Shown here piece by piece: positions 48,661 through 58,562 of a stretch of DNA of 64,000 nt; position 1 is the stretch's first letter, and every line of letters starts with the position of its first letter. This DNA is from Paralysiella testudinis (lineage in GTDB: Bacteria > Pseudomonadota > Gammaproteobacteria > Burkholderiales > Neisseriaceae). The position numbers were made by a program, and so were the translations under genes. Under the pieces are notes generated by a model that saw only the letters and a program-made list of their open reading frames with translations, made no database searches and was not told the origin of the DNA. The stretch is taken from the NCBI RefSeq assembly GCF_016894345.1, contig NZ_CP069798.1, positions 951,385 through 1,015,384 of the forward strand. Direction: 5' to 3'.

Positions 48661-48764
48661 ATACCAATTCTACAAAATAATATAACAAGGCGGCGAGCCG
48701 AAGACAGTACAAGTAGTACGGCAAGGCGAGCCAACGCAGTTAGGTTATTTTGTAGAATTGGTAT
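48661..48764. repeat. Correia-like element, copy 3
   Basis: A 104-bp element with ends ATACCAATTCTACAAAATAA and the complement TTATTTTGTAGAATTGGTAT. It has the standard Correia core (ACAAGGCGGCGAGCCGAAGA, GTACAAGTAGTACGGCAAGG). Possible TA duplications flank it. It ends 23 bp before the antiporter gene, so it may contribute a promoter or its leader. Confidence 0.88.
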
Positions 48765-48787
48765 CATCAATAAAAAAGGGAAAACCA

Positions 48788-50134
48788 ATGAATGCTGTGG
48801 TAATTGCCGTAATCGTGATGCTGGCTTTGTCGCTGGCGCGTGTGCATGTGGTGCTTAGCCTAGTGCTGGGCGCTTTGGCGGGCGGTTTGCTGGGCGGCTT
48901 GGGTTTGGCCGATACCATGAAGGCGTTTCAAGACGGCTTGGCCGGTGGGGCGCAAATTGCCTTGTCGTATGCCATGCTGGGGGCGTTTGCCGTGGCGATT
49001 GCCCATTCCGGCTTGCCGCAGCAATTGGCCAATTGGCTGATTCGGCGCATGGACGGCGGCACACGCCAAGACCATGTGCCAAGCGGCATCAATAAGGTGA
49101 AATGGGGCTTGCTGCTGGCTTTGCTGGCGATGAGCATCATGAGCCAAAACCTGATTCCCATCCACATTGCCTTTATTCCCTTGCTGATTCCGCCCTTGCT
49201 GCTGGTGTTTAACCGCTTGCAGATTGACCGCCGCTTACTGGCCTGCGTGATGACTTTCGGCTTGGTGACCACTTATATGTATTTGCCGGTGGGCTTTGGC
49301 GACATCTTTTTGAACCAGATTTTGTTGGGCAATATTGAAAAAGGCGGCATGAGCGTGGCGGGCATCAATGTGATGCAGGCCATGGCGATTCCGGCCTTGG
49401 GCATGGTGGCCGGTTTGCTGCTGGCGGTGTTGGTGAGCTACCGCCGCCCGCGCCAATATCAAACCACCACGGTGGACACCGCCGCGGCGCAACAGGCGCT
49501 CAATACGGCGCCGCCTTCGGCCTACCGCAGCTTGGTGGCGGTGGCGGCGATTGCGGTGGCGTTTGTGGTGCAATTGTGGGCCGATTCTTTGCTGCTGGGT
49601 GCCATGCTCGGCTTTGCGGTGTTTATGGCCACCGGCGTGGTGCGGTGGGGCGATGCCGATTCGGTGTTCAACCAAGGCATTAAAATGATGGCGATGATTG
49701 GCTTTATTATGATTGCCGCGCAAGGCTTTGCCGAAGTGATGAAAGCCACCGGCGAAATCAAGCCGCTGGTGGATGCTTCGGCAGCCATGTTCGGCCACAA
49801 TAAAGGCATGGCGGCGCTGGCCATGTTGGCGGTGGGCTTGCTGGTCACCATGGGCATCGGCAGCTCGTTTTCCACTTTGCCGATTATTGCCGCCATTTAT
49901 GTGCCGTTGTGCATCAGCATGGGCTTTTCGCCGCTGGCCACGGTGGCGATTATCGGCACCGCCGGTGCGCTGGGCGATGCCGGTTCGCCTGCGTCTGATT
50001 CCACGCTCGGCCCCACCGCCGGTTTGAATGTAGACGGCCAGCACGACCACATGCGCGACACCGTATTGCCCACCTTTCTCCACTACAATCTGCCGCTGAT
50101 GGTGTTTGGCTGGATTGCGGCCATGGTGCTGTAA
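48788..50134 (+). CDS. Na+/H+ antiporter family protein
   Basis: A 448-residue protein with about eleven membrane segments. It resembles the two-domain Na+/H+ antiporter family close to NhaC, with [21 protein letters not shown] and the conserved [20 protein letters not shown] stretch near the C-terminus. Some relatives may move amino acids or organic anions, so the substrate is uncertain. The start at 48788 follows AAAAGGGAAAACC and gives [12 protein letters not shown]. The leader contains a Correia-like element. slyX follows after 35 bp. Confidence 0.8.
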   Translation: MNAVVIAVIVMLALSLARVHVVLSLVLGALAGGLLGGLGLADTMKAFQDGLAGGAQIALSYAMLGAFAVAIAHSGLPQQLANWLIRRMDGGTRQDHVPSGINKVKWGLLLALLAMSIMSQNLIPIHIAFIPLLIPPLLLVFNRLQIDRRLLACVMTFGLVTTYMYLPVGFGDIFLNQILLGNIEKGGMSVAGINVMQAMAIPALGMVAGLLLAVLVSYRRPRQYQTTTVDTAAAQQALNTAPPSAYRSLVAVAAIAVAFVVQLWADSLLLGAMLGFAVFMATGVVRWGDADSVFNQGIKMMAMIGFIMIAAQGFAEVMKATGEIKPLVDASAAMFGHNKGMAALAMLAVGLLVTMGIGSSFSTLPIIAAIYVPLCISMGFSPLATVAIIGTAGALGDAGSPASDSTLGPTAGLNVDGQHDHMRDTVLPTFLHYNLPLMVFGWIAAMVL

Positions 50135-50169
50135 ATATGGATGCCCCAGAGCAAATGGAACAAGAATAA

Positions 50170-50388
50170 ATGGAACAGCAAATGGAACAGCGTATTATTG
50201 AGCTGGAAATTCAGGCAGCCTTACAAGAAGAATTACTGCAAGGTTTAAGCGACACTGTGGCACGCTTGCAGCAAACCCTCGATTTGCAACAAGCGCAATT
50301 GCGGCTGTTGTACCAAAGGCTGCCTGAAAAGAATGCGGATACCGATGTATCCGTGTCGGCAGCAGACGAAATCCCACCGCATTATTGA
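50170..50388 (+). CDS. slyX: SlyX family protein
   Basis: A 72-residue protein of family length, mostly one long helix with heptad-like leucines (IIELEIQAALQEELLQGLSD, LQQTLDLQQAQLRLLYQRL) and a proline-rich end (EIPPHY), as in SlyX. The function is unknown in the family. An alternative ATG lies 15 bp downstream. Two DUS-like stretches overlap the gene (50210, 50320) and encode IQAAL and RLPEK. Confidence 0.85.
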   Translation: MEQQMEQRIIELEIQAALQEELLQGLSDTVARLQQTLDLQQAQLRLLYQRLPEKNADTDVSVSAADEIPPHY

Positions 50389-50408
50389 TACACCATCAAA
50401 CCGCCAAC

Positions 50409-51134
50409 GTGAACACCATCACCCCCTTATCTGCCCGCCAACGCTGGCGCTTGGCCTTAAAGCACAGCGCCCCGGTGGCCATGGGCTATATCCCCGCCGG
50501 TATCGCCTTTGGCGTGCTGATGAGCGCTGCCGGTTTGCCCGCTTGGCTGGCGCTGGCATTGAGTGTGATTCTGTATTCCGGTGCGGCGCAATATGCGTCG
50601 ATTCCGCTGCTGGCCAGCGGCGCAGGCGTGCTCACCCTCACCCTTAATGCGCTGGTGATTAACCTGCGCCATATTTTTTACGGCCTGCCGCTGCTGCCTC
50701 ATCTGCCGCTCAACAAGGCCGAGCGTGCCTATGCCTTGTTTGCACTCACCGACGAAAGCTTTTCCGTCCTCACCACGCTGCCTGAAGCCCTGCGCCAGCC
50801 CTTATTTAGCCGCATTGTGTTTTTAAACCAGCTTTACTGGTGCGCGGCCACCTTAATCGGCGTGGGCATTGGCGCAGGCTTAAACGACTTGGTGCCGCAT
50901 CTGGATTTCGCCTTGGCCTGCTTGTTTTTGATTCTGGCCTACGAGCAATACCAAAGCAAAAAAGTATGGTGGCCGTGTGTGCTGGCACTGCTGGCCTTTG
51001 CGCTGGCTAAAGTGCTCACCACCCAATACCTGCTGCTGGTGGCGGTGGGCTTGTGCGTGCTGGGCATTGTGTTGCGGGCATGGTGGCCGGGTAAAGGTGC
51101 ACATACGCACCCGGATAAAGGAGATGCGGCATGA
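50409..51134 (+). CDS. azlC: AzlC family branched-chain amino acid exporter, large subunit
   Basis: A 241-residue membrane protein with the AzlC pattern PVAMGYIPAGIAFGVLMSAAG, SGAAQYASIPLLASG and LVINLRHIFYGLPL. With its small partner AzlD, encoded next, it exports branched-chain amino acids. A GTG at 50409 is my preferred start; a TTG at 50385, overlapping the slyX stop, is possible and neither has a good ribosome site. It overlaps azlD by 4 bp. Confidence 0.85.
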   Translation: MNTITPLSARQRWRLALKHSAPVAMGYIPAGIAFGVLMSAAGLPAWLALALSVILYSGAAQYASIPLLASGAGVLTLTLNALVINLRHIFYGLPLLPHLPLNKAERAYALFALTDESFSVLTTLPEALRQPLFSRIVFLNQLYWCAATLIGVGIGAGLNDLVPHLDFALACLFLILAYEQYQSKKVWWPCVLALLAFALAKVLTTQYLLLVAVGLCVLGIVLRAWWPGKGAHTHPDKGDAA

Positions 51135-51469
51135 GTGCGCAATATTGGGGCTGGCTGCTGGCGGTGTTGGCCATGGGCGCAGTCACCTTTTTGCTGCGTG
51201 CCGCGCCGGTATTGCTGCCCAAAGCCTGGCTCAAATCCGCTCTGCTGCACGCGCTTAACTTCGCCCTGCCGCTCAGCGTGATGACCTTGCTGATACTGGC
51301 CAGCTTAAGCCTCAACAAAGCCACCGCCCAGCCGCTGTATCTGGCCGCCGAAATTCTGGCGCTGCTGTGCGTGTGGCTGAGCTACCGCCAATGGCGCAAC
51401 GTGCTGGTGAGTATGATTATCGGCGTGGCGGCGTTGAATGGGTGGCTGTGGGTGTTGGGGGCGGGGTGA
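51131..51469 (+). CDS. azlD: AzlD family small subunit of branched-chain amino acid exporter
   Basis: A 112-residue protein with four membrane segments, including AVTFLLRAAPVLLPK and a conserved alternating pattern typical of AzlD. Its ATGA overlap with azlC supports a two-component transporter. A DUS-pair terminator follows. Confidence 0.85.
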   Translation: MSAQYWGWLLAVLAMGAVTFLLRAAPVLLPKAWLKSALLHALNFALPLSVMTLLILASLSLNKATAQPLYLAAEILALLCVWLSYRQWRNVLVSMIIGVAALNGWLWVLGAG

Positions 51470-51494
51470 GTTTGATATCGGTTTTTTGATAAGC

Positions 51495-51532
51495 AAAAGG
51501 CTGTCTGAAATTGTGTTTCAGGCAGCCTTTTG
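51495..51532. terminator. DUS-pair terminator between azlD and glmS
   Basis: AAAAGGCTGTCTGAAA and TTTCAGGCAGCCTTTT form a stem with one G-T-type mismatch (GCTGTC in place of GCTGCC). It is placed between convergent genes. Confidence 0.78.
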
Positions 51533-51551
51533 CTATTGGCAATAACCGTGT

Positions 51552-53399
<1,848 letters not shown>

Positions 53400-53482
53400 G
53401 GTGTGTGTCCTTAATCAATAAAAATCAGGGTATTACTGCGTAAGATAAGTGTTTTTCAGGCAGCCTTATCTGCATTTCAATT

Positions 53483-53923
53483 TTAGGGTTGGGCTATCGG
53501 TATAAGGGTAACCCCTTTGGTCTTAGCTGCCTGCTGTAAGGCGGCATTTGCTTCACCGGATTGACCCAGCAGATATATCACCGCGCGGCTTTGACCCGGG
53601 TAGTCGTGCAAAGCCCGTTTTAATGTGGCGGCATTGACGGTGCCGCTATTGCCCACAATGCCGATGGCGGCAATATTGTTGCCCAGCAATTCGGTAATTT
53701 GGCGGGCGGCGTTGGATGTACTACCGCTTTCCAAGGATGCAATTATCATGCCGTTGGAAATCGGATTGTCGGCAGCGGGCACCTGCACAATCAATAGCTG
53801 ACCGTTGCCATGAGCTTGGGCATGGTGCCCCAGTGTTTGCATTTGTGTTTGCAATGAAGGTGCGGCGGCACAGGCGCTGAGCAGCAGTATAACGGCAAAG
53901 GTGTTGAATAATGTTCGCAGCAT
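53483..53923 (-). CDS. Hypothetical lipoprotein, 146 aa
   Basis: A lipoprotein signal peptide is clear: FNTFAVILLLSACAAAP with the lipobox LLSAC at residues 14-18. I do not recognise the mature domain. It looks like a small alpha/beta fold (LLIVQVPAADNP, AIGIVGNSGTVNAATLKRAL, SRAVIYLLGQSGEANAAL). The start at 53923 is chosen to place the signal peptide correctly; an in-frame ATG 30 bp upstream is possible. It lies between glmS and another lipoprotein gene, all leftward. Confidence 0.7.
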   Translation of the reverse strand: MLRTLFNTFAVILLLSACAAAPSLQTQMQTLGHHAQAHGNGQLLIVQVPAADNPISNGMIIASLESGSTSNAARQITELLGNNIAAIGIVGNSGTVNAATLKRALHDYPGQSRAVIYLLGQSGEANAALQQAAKTKGVTLIPIAQP

Positions 53924-53981
53924 GATTGTTTTTATCCTGATGGTTTGAATCAATATAAAGCGTTTGAACGTATTTTGTGCA

Positions 53982-54335
53982 TCATGGCTGTGATGAGCGC
54001 TTTGGGTTAGTCGGGTTTGATATATGCTTTTTCAGAGCGCCGTTTTGGTCAAATAAAAACAAAATTGAAGCACCTTCGCCATTTTGGCACAACACGCCAT
54101 CTGCATGATCAGCATCCGTAATGCCTACACAGGCCATATTGCTGACATAAGGCTGGATTTGACATTTATATACAGTACCTTTCTGAATCGACAGCCTGCC
54201 GGAGCTGTCGACTTGCTCAGCTGTAGGGGCAGGGCAGGGTGAAGGAGAGTGCCAATTAATGCCGTGGTGCTTTTGAAGTGCGCCACATCCTGTGATGGTT
54301 AAGCTGAGTAATGCCGGTATCAAGATGTTTTTCAT
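53982..54335 (-). CDS. Hypothetical lipoprotein, 117 aa
   Basis: Signal peptide and lipobox are visible (KNILIPALLSLTITGCGAL, Cys17). The mature part has four further cysteines (PCPAP, YKCQI, MACVG, VLCQN) that could pair as disulfides. I know no family for it. A DUS-type palindrome (54373-54397) lies between its start and the glmU stop. Confidence 0.68.
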   Translation of the reverse strand: MKNILIPALLSLTITGCGALQKHHGINWHSPSPCPAPTAEQVDSSGRLSIQKGTVYKCQIQPYVSNMACVGITDADHADGVLCQNGEGASILFLFDQNGALKKHISNPTNPKRSSQP

Positions 54336-54372
54336 TGGATGCTTTCGTGATGTGCAGGCGATTGGGTTCTAT

Positions 54373-54397
54373 TTTCAGGCAGGCTGCCTGAAAATAT
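54373..54397 (-). terminator. DUS palindrome next to the glmU stop
   Basis: ATTTTCAGGCAGGCTGCCTGAAAAT is an overlapped inverted DUS pair immediately beyond the glmU stop codon. Confidence 0.6.
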
Positions 54398-55765
54398 TTA
54401 TTGGGTATCTGGTTTCTCCGGTCGCACCCAGCCTTCGATGGTGGTTTGGCGGCTGCGGCTGAGGGTGAGTTTGTCGGCGGGGCAGGGTTTGGTGATTACG
54501 CTGCCTGCACCGGTGGTGGCTTTATCGCCCACGCTCACCGGTGCTACAAGCATGGTGCCGGAGCCGATGCGCACCTGGCTGCCGATGGTGGTTTTGAATT
54601 TGTTGACGCCGTCGTAGTTGCAGGTGATGGTGCCTGCACCGATGTTGCTGTATTCGCCTACGTCGGCATCGCCCAGATAGGTTAAGTGGTTGGCTTTGCT
54701 GCCGGTGCCCATCACGGTGTTTTTCACTTCAACAAAGTTGCCGATGTGCACATCGTCGCCCAATTGCGCTTGCGGACGCAGGCGCGCAAACGGGCCGATG
54801 CGGCCATTGCGGCCCACGCTGCAATTTTCCAGATGCGAAAACGGGGCTATGCGGCTGCCGGCGCCAATGTGGGCGTTGCGAATCACGCAGTTGGCGCCGA
54901 TTTTCACACCGTCGCCCAGCACTACATCGCCTTCCAGCACCACGTTGACATCAAGCACCACGTCTTGCCCGTGGCTGAGGCTGCCGCGTAAATCGAAGCG
55001 GGCCGGATCACGCAGGGTGATGCCGGCGCTTAATAAGGCTTCGGCCTGCTCGCGCTGGAAGATGCGTTCCAGCTCGGCCAGTTGCTGTTTGTTGTTGACC
55101 CCGGCGGCCAGATGGCTGGCGCGTACTTGCTGCGGATGCACCGCCACGCCGTCGGCATTGGCCAAGGCAATCACATCGGTGAGGTAATATTCGCCTTGGG
55201 CATTGTTGCTTTGCAGGGCGTTGAGCCAATTGGCCAAGCGGGCGTTGGGCAGCACAAACATGCCGGTATTGGTTTCGGTGATGGCTTTTTGGGCGGCGTT
55301 GGCGTCTTTTTCTTCCACAATCGCCACCACTTGGCCGTTTTCGCGGATGATGCGCCCATAGCCTGTGGGCTTGGCCAATACATCGGTGAGTAGGCCCACT
55401 TCGTTGCCCGCCGTATCCAGCAGTGCTTGCAGGGTTTGGCTGTCGGTGAGCGGCACATCGCCGTAGAGCACCAAGGTACGCCCGTGCGGGCTTAAATGGG
55501 GCAGGGCGGTTTTAACGGCGTGGCCGGTGCCGAGCTGTTCGTTTTGCTCCACCCAAGTCACATCGGCGTTGATGCGCTGGCGCACCAACTCTTTGCCATG
55601 GCCAATCACCACGCAGATGCGCTCGGGGTTGAGGCTTTGCGCGGTGCTGATGACGCGTGCCAACATGCTGCGCCCGCCGATTTCATGCAGCACTTTGGGC
55701 AGCTGCGAATACATGCGCGTGCCTTTGCCTGCGGCCAGAATAACGATATTTAACGGTGTGGACAT
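54398..55765 (-). CDS. glmU: Bifunctional UDP-GlcNAc pyrophosphorylase/GlcN-1-P acetyltransferase
   Basis: A 455-residue two-domain enzyme. The N-terminal uridyltransferase has VILAAGKGTRMYSQLPKVLH, and the C-terminal left-handed beta-helix acetyltransferase has hexapeptide repeats and NYDGVNKFKTTIG. It converts glucosamine-1-phosphate to UDP-GlcNAc. The start at 55765 gives MSTPLNIVILAAG; an ATG 18 bp upstream is less likely. It works in the same pathway as nearby glmS. Confidence 0.97.
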   Translation of the reverse strand: MSTPLNIVILAAGKGTRMYSQLPKVLHEIGGRSMLARVISTAQSLNPERICVVIGHGKELVRQRINADVTWVEQNEQLGTGHAVKTALPHLSPHGRTLVLYGDVPLTDSQTLQALLDTAGNEVGLLTDVLAKPTGYGRIIRENGQVVAIVEEKDANAAQKAITETNTGMFVLPNARLANWLNALQSNNAQGEYYLTDVIALANADGVAVHPQQVRASHLAAGVNNKQQLAELERIFQREQAEALLSAGITLRDPARFDLRGSLSHGQDVVLDVNVVLEGDVVLGDGVKIGANCVIRNAHIGAGSRIAPFSHLENCSVGRNGRIGPFARLRPQAQLGDDVHIGNFVEVKNTVMGTGSKANHLTYLGDADVGEYSNIGAGTITCNYDGVNKFKTTIGSQVRIGSGTMLVAPVSVGDKATTGAGSVITKPCPADKLTLSRSRQTTIEGWVRPEKPDTQ

Positions 55766-55810
55766 AAATCTAATCTCAAACAAGGTTTCAGGCAGCCTTA
55801 TTTAATACTG

Positions 55811-55914
55811 ATACCAATTATATAAAATAACCTAACTGCGTTGGCTCGCCTTGCCGTACTACTTGTACTGTCTTCAGCTCGCCGCCTTGTTATCTTATTT
55901 TATAGAATTGGTAT
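55811..55914. repeat. Correia-like element, copy 4 (opposite orientation)
   Basis: A 104-bp element with ends ATACCAATTATATAAAATAA and TTATTTTATAGAATTGGTAT. The core is on the opposite strand relative to the other intact copies (CTGCGTTGGCTCGCCTTGCC, CTTGTACTGTCTTCAGCTCG). Possible TA duplications flank it. It lies upstream of glmU. Confidence 0.88.
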
Positions 55915-55945
55915 GAGTAAGGCTGCCTGAAAGCAAATCCATAAA

Positions 55946-56197
55946 TTAAGGCGTTTGCGGCCAGTTGGTGCGCGGTGCAGGTTCGGCGGCGGCTTTTTTG
56001 CCGGGGGTGAGGGCGTGGGGCACCGGGCGCAGGCTGTTGTAGCGCTGGTCGTGGGCATAGCTGCCGTCTTCATAGGCCACGCGGGTGCCGGCTTCGTATT
56101 TGGGGCGCAGGCCGGTGTGGCCGCTTTGGTCTTGATAGGTTTCCCAAGTGCAGCCGGCCAGAGCCAGCAGGGCGGAAAACAGGGTAAATAAGCGCAT
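55946..56197 (-). CDS. Small hypothetical lipoprotein, 83 aa
   Basis: The N-terminus RLFTLFSALLALAGCTWETY has a lipobox (LAGC, Cys16). The mature part is polar with YQDQSGHTGLRPKY, DGSYAHDQRYNSLRPVPH and a Pro/Ala-rich tail. It may be a small outer-membrane lipoprotein; I know no function. A ribosome site (TAAGGAACACCCC) supports the start. Confidence 0.72.
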   Translation of the reverse strand: MRLFTLFSALLALAGCTWETYQDQSGHTGLRPKYEAGTRVAYEDGSYAHDQRYNSLRPVPHALTPGKKAAAEPAPRTNWPQTP

Positions 56198-56244
56198 GGG
56201 GTGTTCCTTAGAATAATATATTTATTAACAGCGCATTTTAAACC

Positions 56245-56940
56245 TTAATCCGGCGCCAGTACAGCAGCTTGCCGCTGCAGCGCGGGCAGGTCGGCAACGG
56301 CCACGTCCACAAACGGCAGTGGGTGCGCCTGTGCGCCAAACCACACTGTGCGCATGCCCAAGGCTTTGGCTGTGCGCAGATTTTCAGCGCTGTCGTCCAC
56401 CATAATGCAGTGCGCGGGATGGGTGTGCAGCCGGGCGCACACCTTTAAATAAGCGGCTGTGGCCGGTTTGTAATAGAGGCCGAAGTCGTCGGTGCCGAAT
56501 AGGGCTTCGAAATGGCTGCCGATGCCCAGTTGTGTAATGAGGGCTTGCACATAAAACGACGGCCCGTTGGAAAACACGGCTTTGCGTCCGGGCAGGCTGG
56601 CCAATACCGGCTGCAAATGCGCCATTGGCTTGAGCGCAGGCAGGATTTCGGCCAAGGGATGGCTGGCTTGCAAAAAATCGCCAATGTCGATGTGCGGGTG
56701 GTGCTGCTGCAAACCGGCCAAGGTGGCGCCGTAGCGGTGCCAATAATCTTGGCGTAAGTCGGAGGCTGCCTGAACGCTCAGTTGCAGTGCGCTGGCCAGA
56801 TAGGCGGTCATGGCGCGGTTGATGATGTAAAAAATGCCCGCATCGGCATGGTGCAGGGTGTTGTCGAGGTCAAACAACCATACGGTGGCGTGGTGCGGTG
56901 GCGGGCAGTGCTTTTGCTGTGCGGCAGTTAACGGTATCAT
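56245..56940 (-). CDS. HAD-superfamily pyrimidine 5'-nucleotidase-like phosphatase
   Basis: A 231-residue HAD hydrolase with motif I WLFDLDNTLHHAD, motif II VFSNGPSFY (S/N position), motif III Lys (YYKPATAAY) and motif IV IMVDDSAENLRTAKALG. The cap and FDLDNTLH form match the pyrimidine 5'-nucleotidase (Sdt1/YjjG-like) branch. It is divergent from thiB with only 35 bp between starts; this could suggest a link to thiamine or pyrimidine-phosphate salvage, but only by position. Confidence 0.82.
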   Translation of the reverse strand: MIPLTAAQQKHCPPPHHATVWLFDLDNTLHHADAGIFYIINRAMTAYLASALQLSVQAASDLRQDYWHRYGATLAGLQQHHPHIDIGDFLQASHPLAEILPALKPMAHLQPVLASLPGRKAVFSNGPSFYVQALITQLGIGSHFEALFGTDDFGLYYKPATAAYLKVCARLHTHPAHCIMVDDSAENLRTAKALGMRTVWFGAQAHPLPFVDVAVADLPALQRQAAVLAPD

Positions 56941-56975
56941 GCACGGAATTAAAACACATTAACGCGGAGCAAGCC

Positions 56976-57983
56976 ATGAAAGCCATGAAATCCCTGTTAT
57001 CAATTGCCTTGTTGCTGGGCAGTGCTTGGGCGCAAGCGCAAACCGAAGTGCGGCTGGCGGTGCACAAATCATTTGCCTTGCCCGCAGAAGTGCTGGCCAA
57101 ATTTGAGCAAGACAATAAAGCCAAGGTGTCGGTGATTAAAGTGGGCAGCGGCAATGAAATGCTCAATAAGCTGATTTTAAGCCGCGCCGCACCGATTGCC
57201 GATGCGGTATACGGCTTAGACAACAGCAATATCGCCAAGGCGCGCCAAGCGGGTATTTTGGCGGCCAAACAGCCCGCCAGCCGTGCCGTGGCCGCCGATT
57301 TGCCCCATGCGCTGGCGGTGGATTACGGCTATGTGGTGCTCAATTATGATAAGGCGTGGTTCCAGAAAAACAACAAGCCACTGCCCAAAACCTTGGCCGA
57401 TTTGGCCACGCCGGCCTATAAGGATTTGCTGGTGATGCCCAATCCCGGCACCTCCAGCCCCGGCTTGGCGTTTTTGATGGCCAATATTGCCGACATGGGC
57501 GAAACACGTGCGTTTCAATGGTGGGCACAAATGCGCCAAAACGGGGTAAAGGTGAGCAAAAGCTGGAGCGATGCTTATTACACCGACTTCAGCCAAAACG
57601 GCGGTAGCCGCCCGCTGGTGGTGAGCTATGCCACCAGCCCCGCTGCCGAAGTGCATTTCAGCAAAGGCAAATACACCACCCCGCCCACCGGCAATTTGTT
57701 TTTAAAAGGCGGGGTGTTCCGCCAGGTTGAAGGTGCGGCGGTGCTGAACAAAGCCAAACAGCCGCAGCTGGCGGCCAAGCTGGTGCAGTATTTACAGTCT
57801 GACGCGGTGCAAAAAGCCGTGCCGGAGCAAATGTGGGTGTATCCGGCGGTAAGCGGTACACCGCTGCCTAAGGTGTTTGAGTTTGCCCAAGTGCCCGGCC
57901 AATATGCCCAGCCGTCTGCCGCCGATATGGCCGACAAACAACGGCAATGGGTGAGCCGTTGGATTCGCACGGTATTACGTTAA
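56976..57983 (+). CDS. thiB: Thiamine ABC transporter, periplasmic binding protein
   Basis: A 335-residue secreted binding protein with signal peptide KSLLSIALLLGSAWAQA (cut near residue 21). ThiB-family segments are seen: YGLDNSNIAKA, NPGTSSPGLAFLMANI, SWSDAYYTDFSQNGGSRPLV and YATSPAAEV. It captures thiamine or its phosphates for ThiP/ThiQ. An AGC-rich leader with GCGGAGCAAGCC serves as ribosome site. I found no THI-box riboswitch in the 35-bp upstream gap. Confidence 0.88.
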   Translation: MKAMKSLLSIALLLGSAWAQAQTEVRLAVHKSFALPAEVLAKFEQDNKAKVSVIKVGSGNEMLNKLILSRAAPIADAVYGLDNSNIAKARQAGILAAKQPASRAVAADLPHALAVDYGYVVLNYDKAWFQKNNKPLPKTLADLATPAYKDLLVMPNPGTSSPGLAFLMANIADMGETRAFQWWAQMRQNGVKVSKSWSDAYYTDFSQNGGSRPLVVSYATSPAAEVHFSKGKYTTPPTGNLFLKGGVFRQVEGAAVLNKAKQPQLAAKLVQYLQSDAVQKAVPEQMWVYPAVSGTPLPKVFEFAQVPGQYAQPSAADMADKQRQWVSRWIRTVLR

Positions 57984-57999
57984 CAGCAAGGGTGTTCAA

Positions 58000-58032
58000 G
58001 GTTTCAGGCAGCCTTTAAGGCTGCCTGAAACT
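58000..58032. repeat. Inverted DUS pair after thiB
   Basis: GTTTCAGGCAGCCTT and AAGGCTGCCTGAAAC form a near loopless hairpin. It could attenuate expression of thiP and thiQ. Confidence 0.65.
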
Positions 58033-58100
58033 GTGTTGTATCACGGTAGGGTTGTCGATAATGCTTTCAGGTAGCCTTTTAACTTCAGGAGATGGCCAGC

Positions 58101-58541
58101 ATGAACATCCTCAAACCCCGTAAGCTATTGGCCTTATTGGCGGCCTTGTGTTTGTCTGCGCCCGTATTGGCCGCCGGTTTGGACGCCACCGATGCGGGCG
58201 ACTATGTATGGCTGCACCCGCAAACCGAGCAGCCTTTGTCCACCCAAATGCGCTTGTTTTTGTAAGGGCCGCAATGGATGATGGACGGCAAGCAAGAGCC
58301 TGGCGATTGGCAGCCGGTGTGCCGTGCCAGCGGCGATTGCCGTTTGCAAGCGTCTAGCGAGGCCGATGTGAAAGGATTTAAAGCCACGCTGCCCGCGCAA
58401 TGGCAGGCTTATCCGTTTGCCTGTATTCAAAATGTGGCGATGGCGTTTTGCCGCGTGCGCAATCAAGATCGCCGCGCCTACTGGCTGTTCACTTTGGTGG
58501 GCGGCCAAACCACCCCCATACCGCTCAACCGCTTGCGCTAA
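58101..58541 (+). pseudogene. Small secreted protein gene with in-frame stop, between thiB and thiP
   Basis: A ribosome site (CAGGAGATGGCCAGC) and an ATG at 58101 start a protein with a signal peptide (LLALLAALCLSAPVLA). After 54 codons TAA occurs at 58263-58265, but the same frame continues without interruption for 91 more codons to 58541 with coding-like composition (GPQWMMDGKQEPGDWQPVC, Cys pairs). A CAA to TAA change (RLFLQGPQ) would explain it. I do not recognise the ~146-residue product. It may be a decayed accessory protein of the thiamine importer. Confidence 0.7.
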
Positions 58542-58562
58542 ACCGCGCGATAGATATTATTG

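Noticed and set aside
53400-53482. glmS ribozyme before or around glmS
   Set aside because: The gap contains only a DUS and no ribozyme-like conserved core; the ribozyme is known mainly from Gram-positives.
56941-56975. THI-box riboswitch upstream of thiB
   Set aside because: Only 35 bp separate thiB from the divergent gene, too short for the riboswitch, and no CUGAGA-type core is seen.
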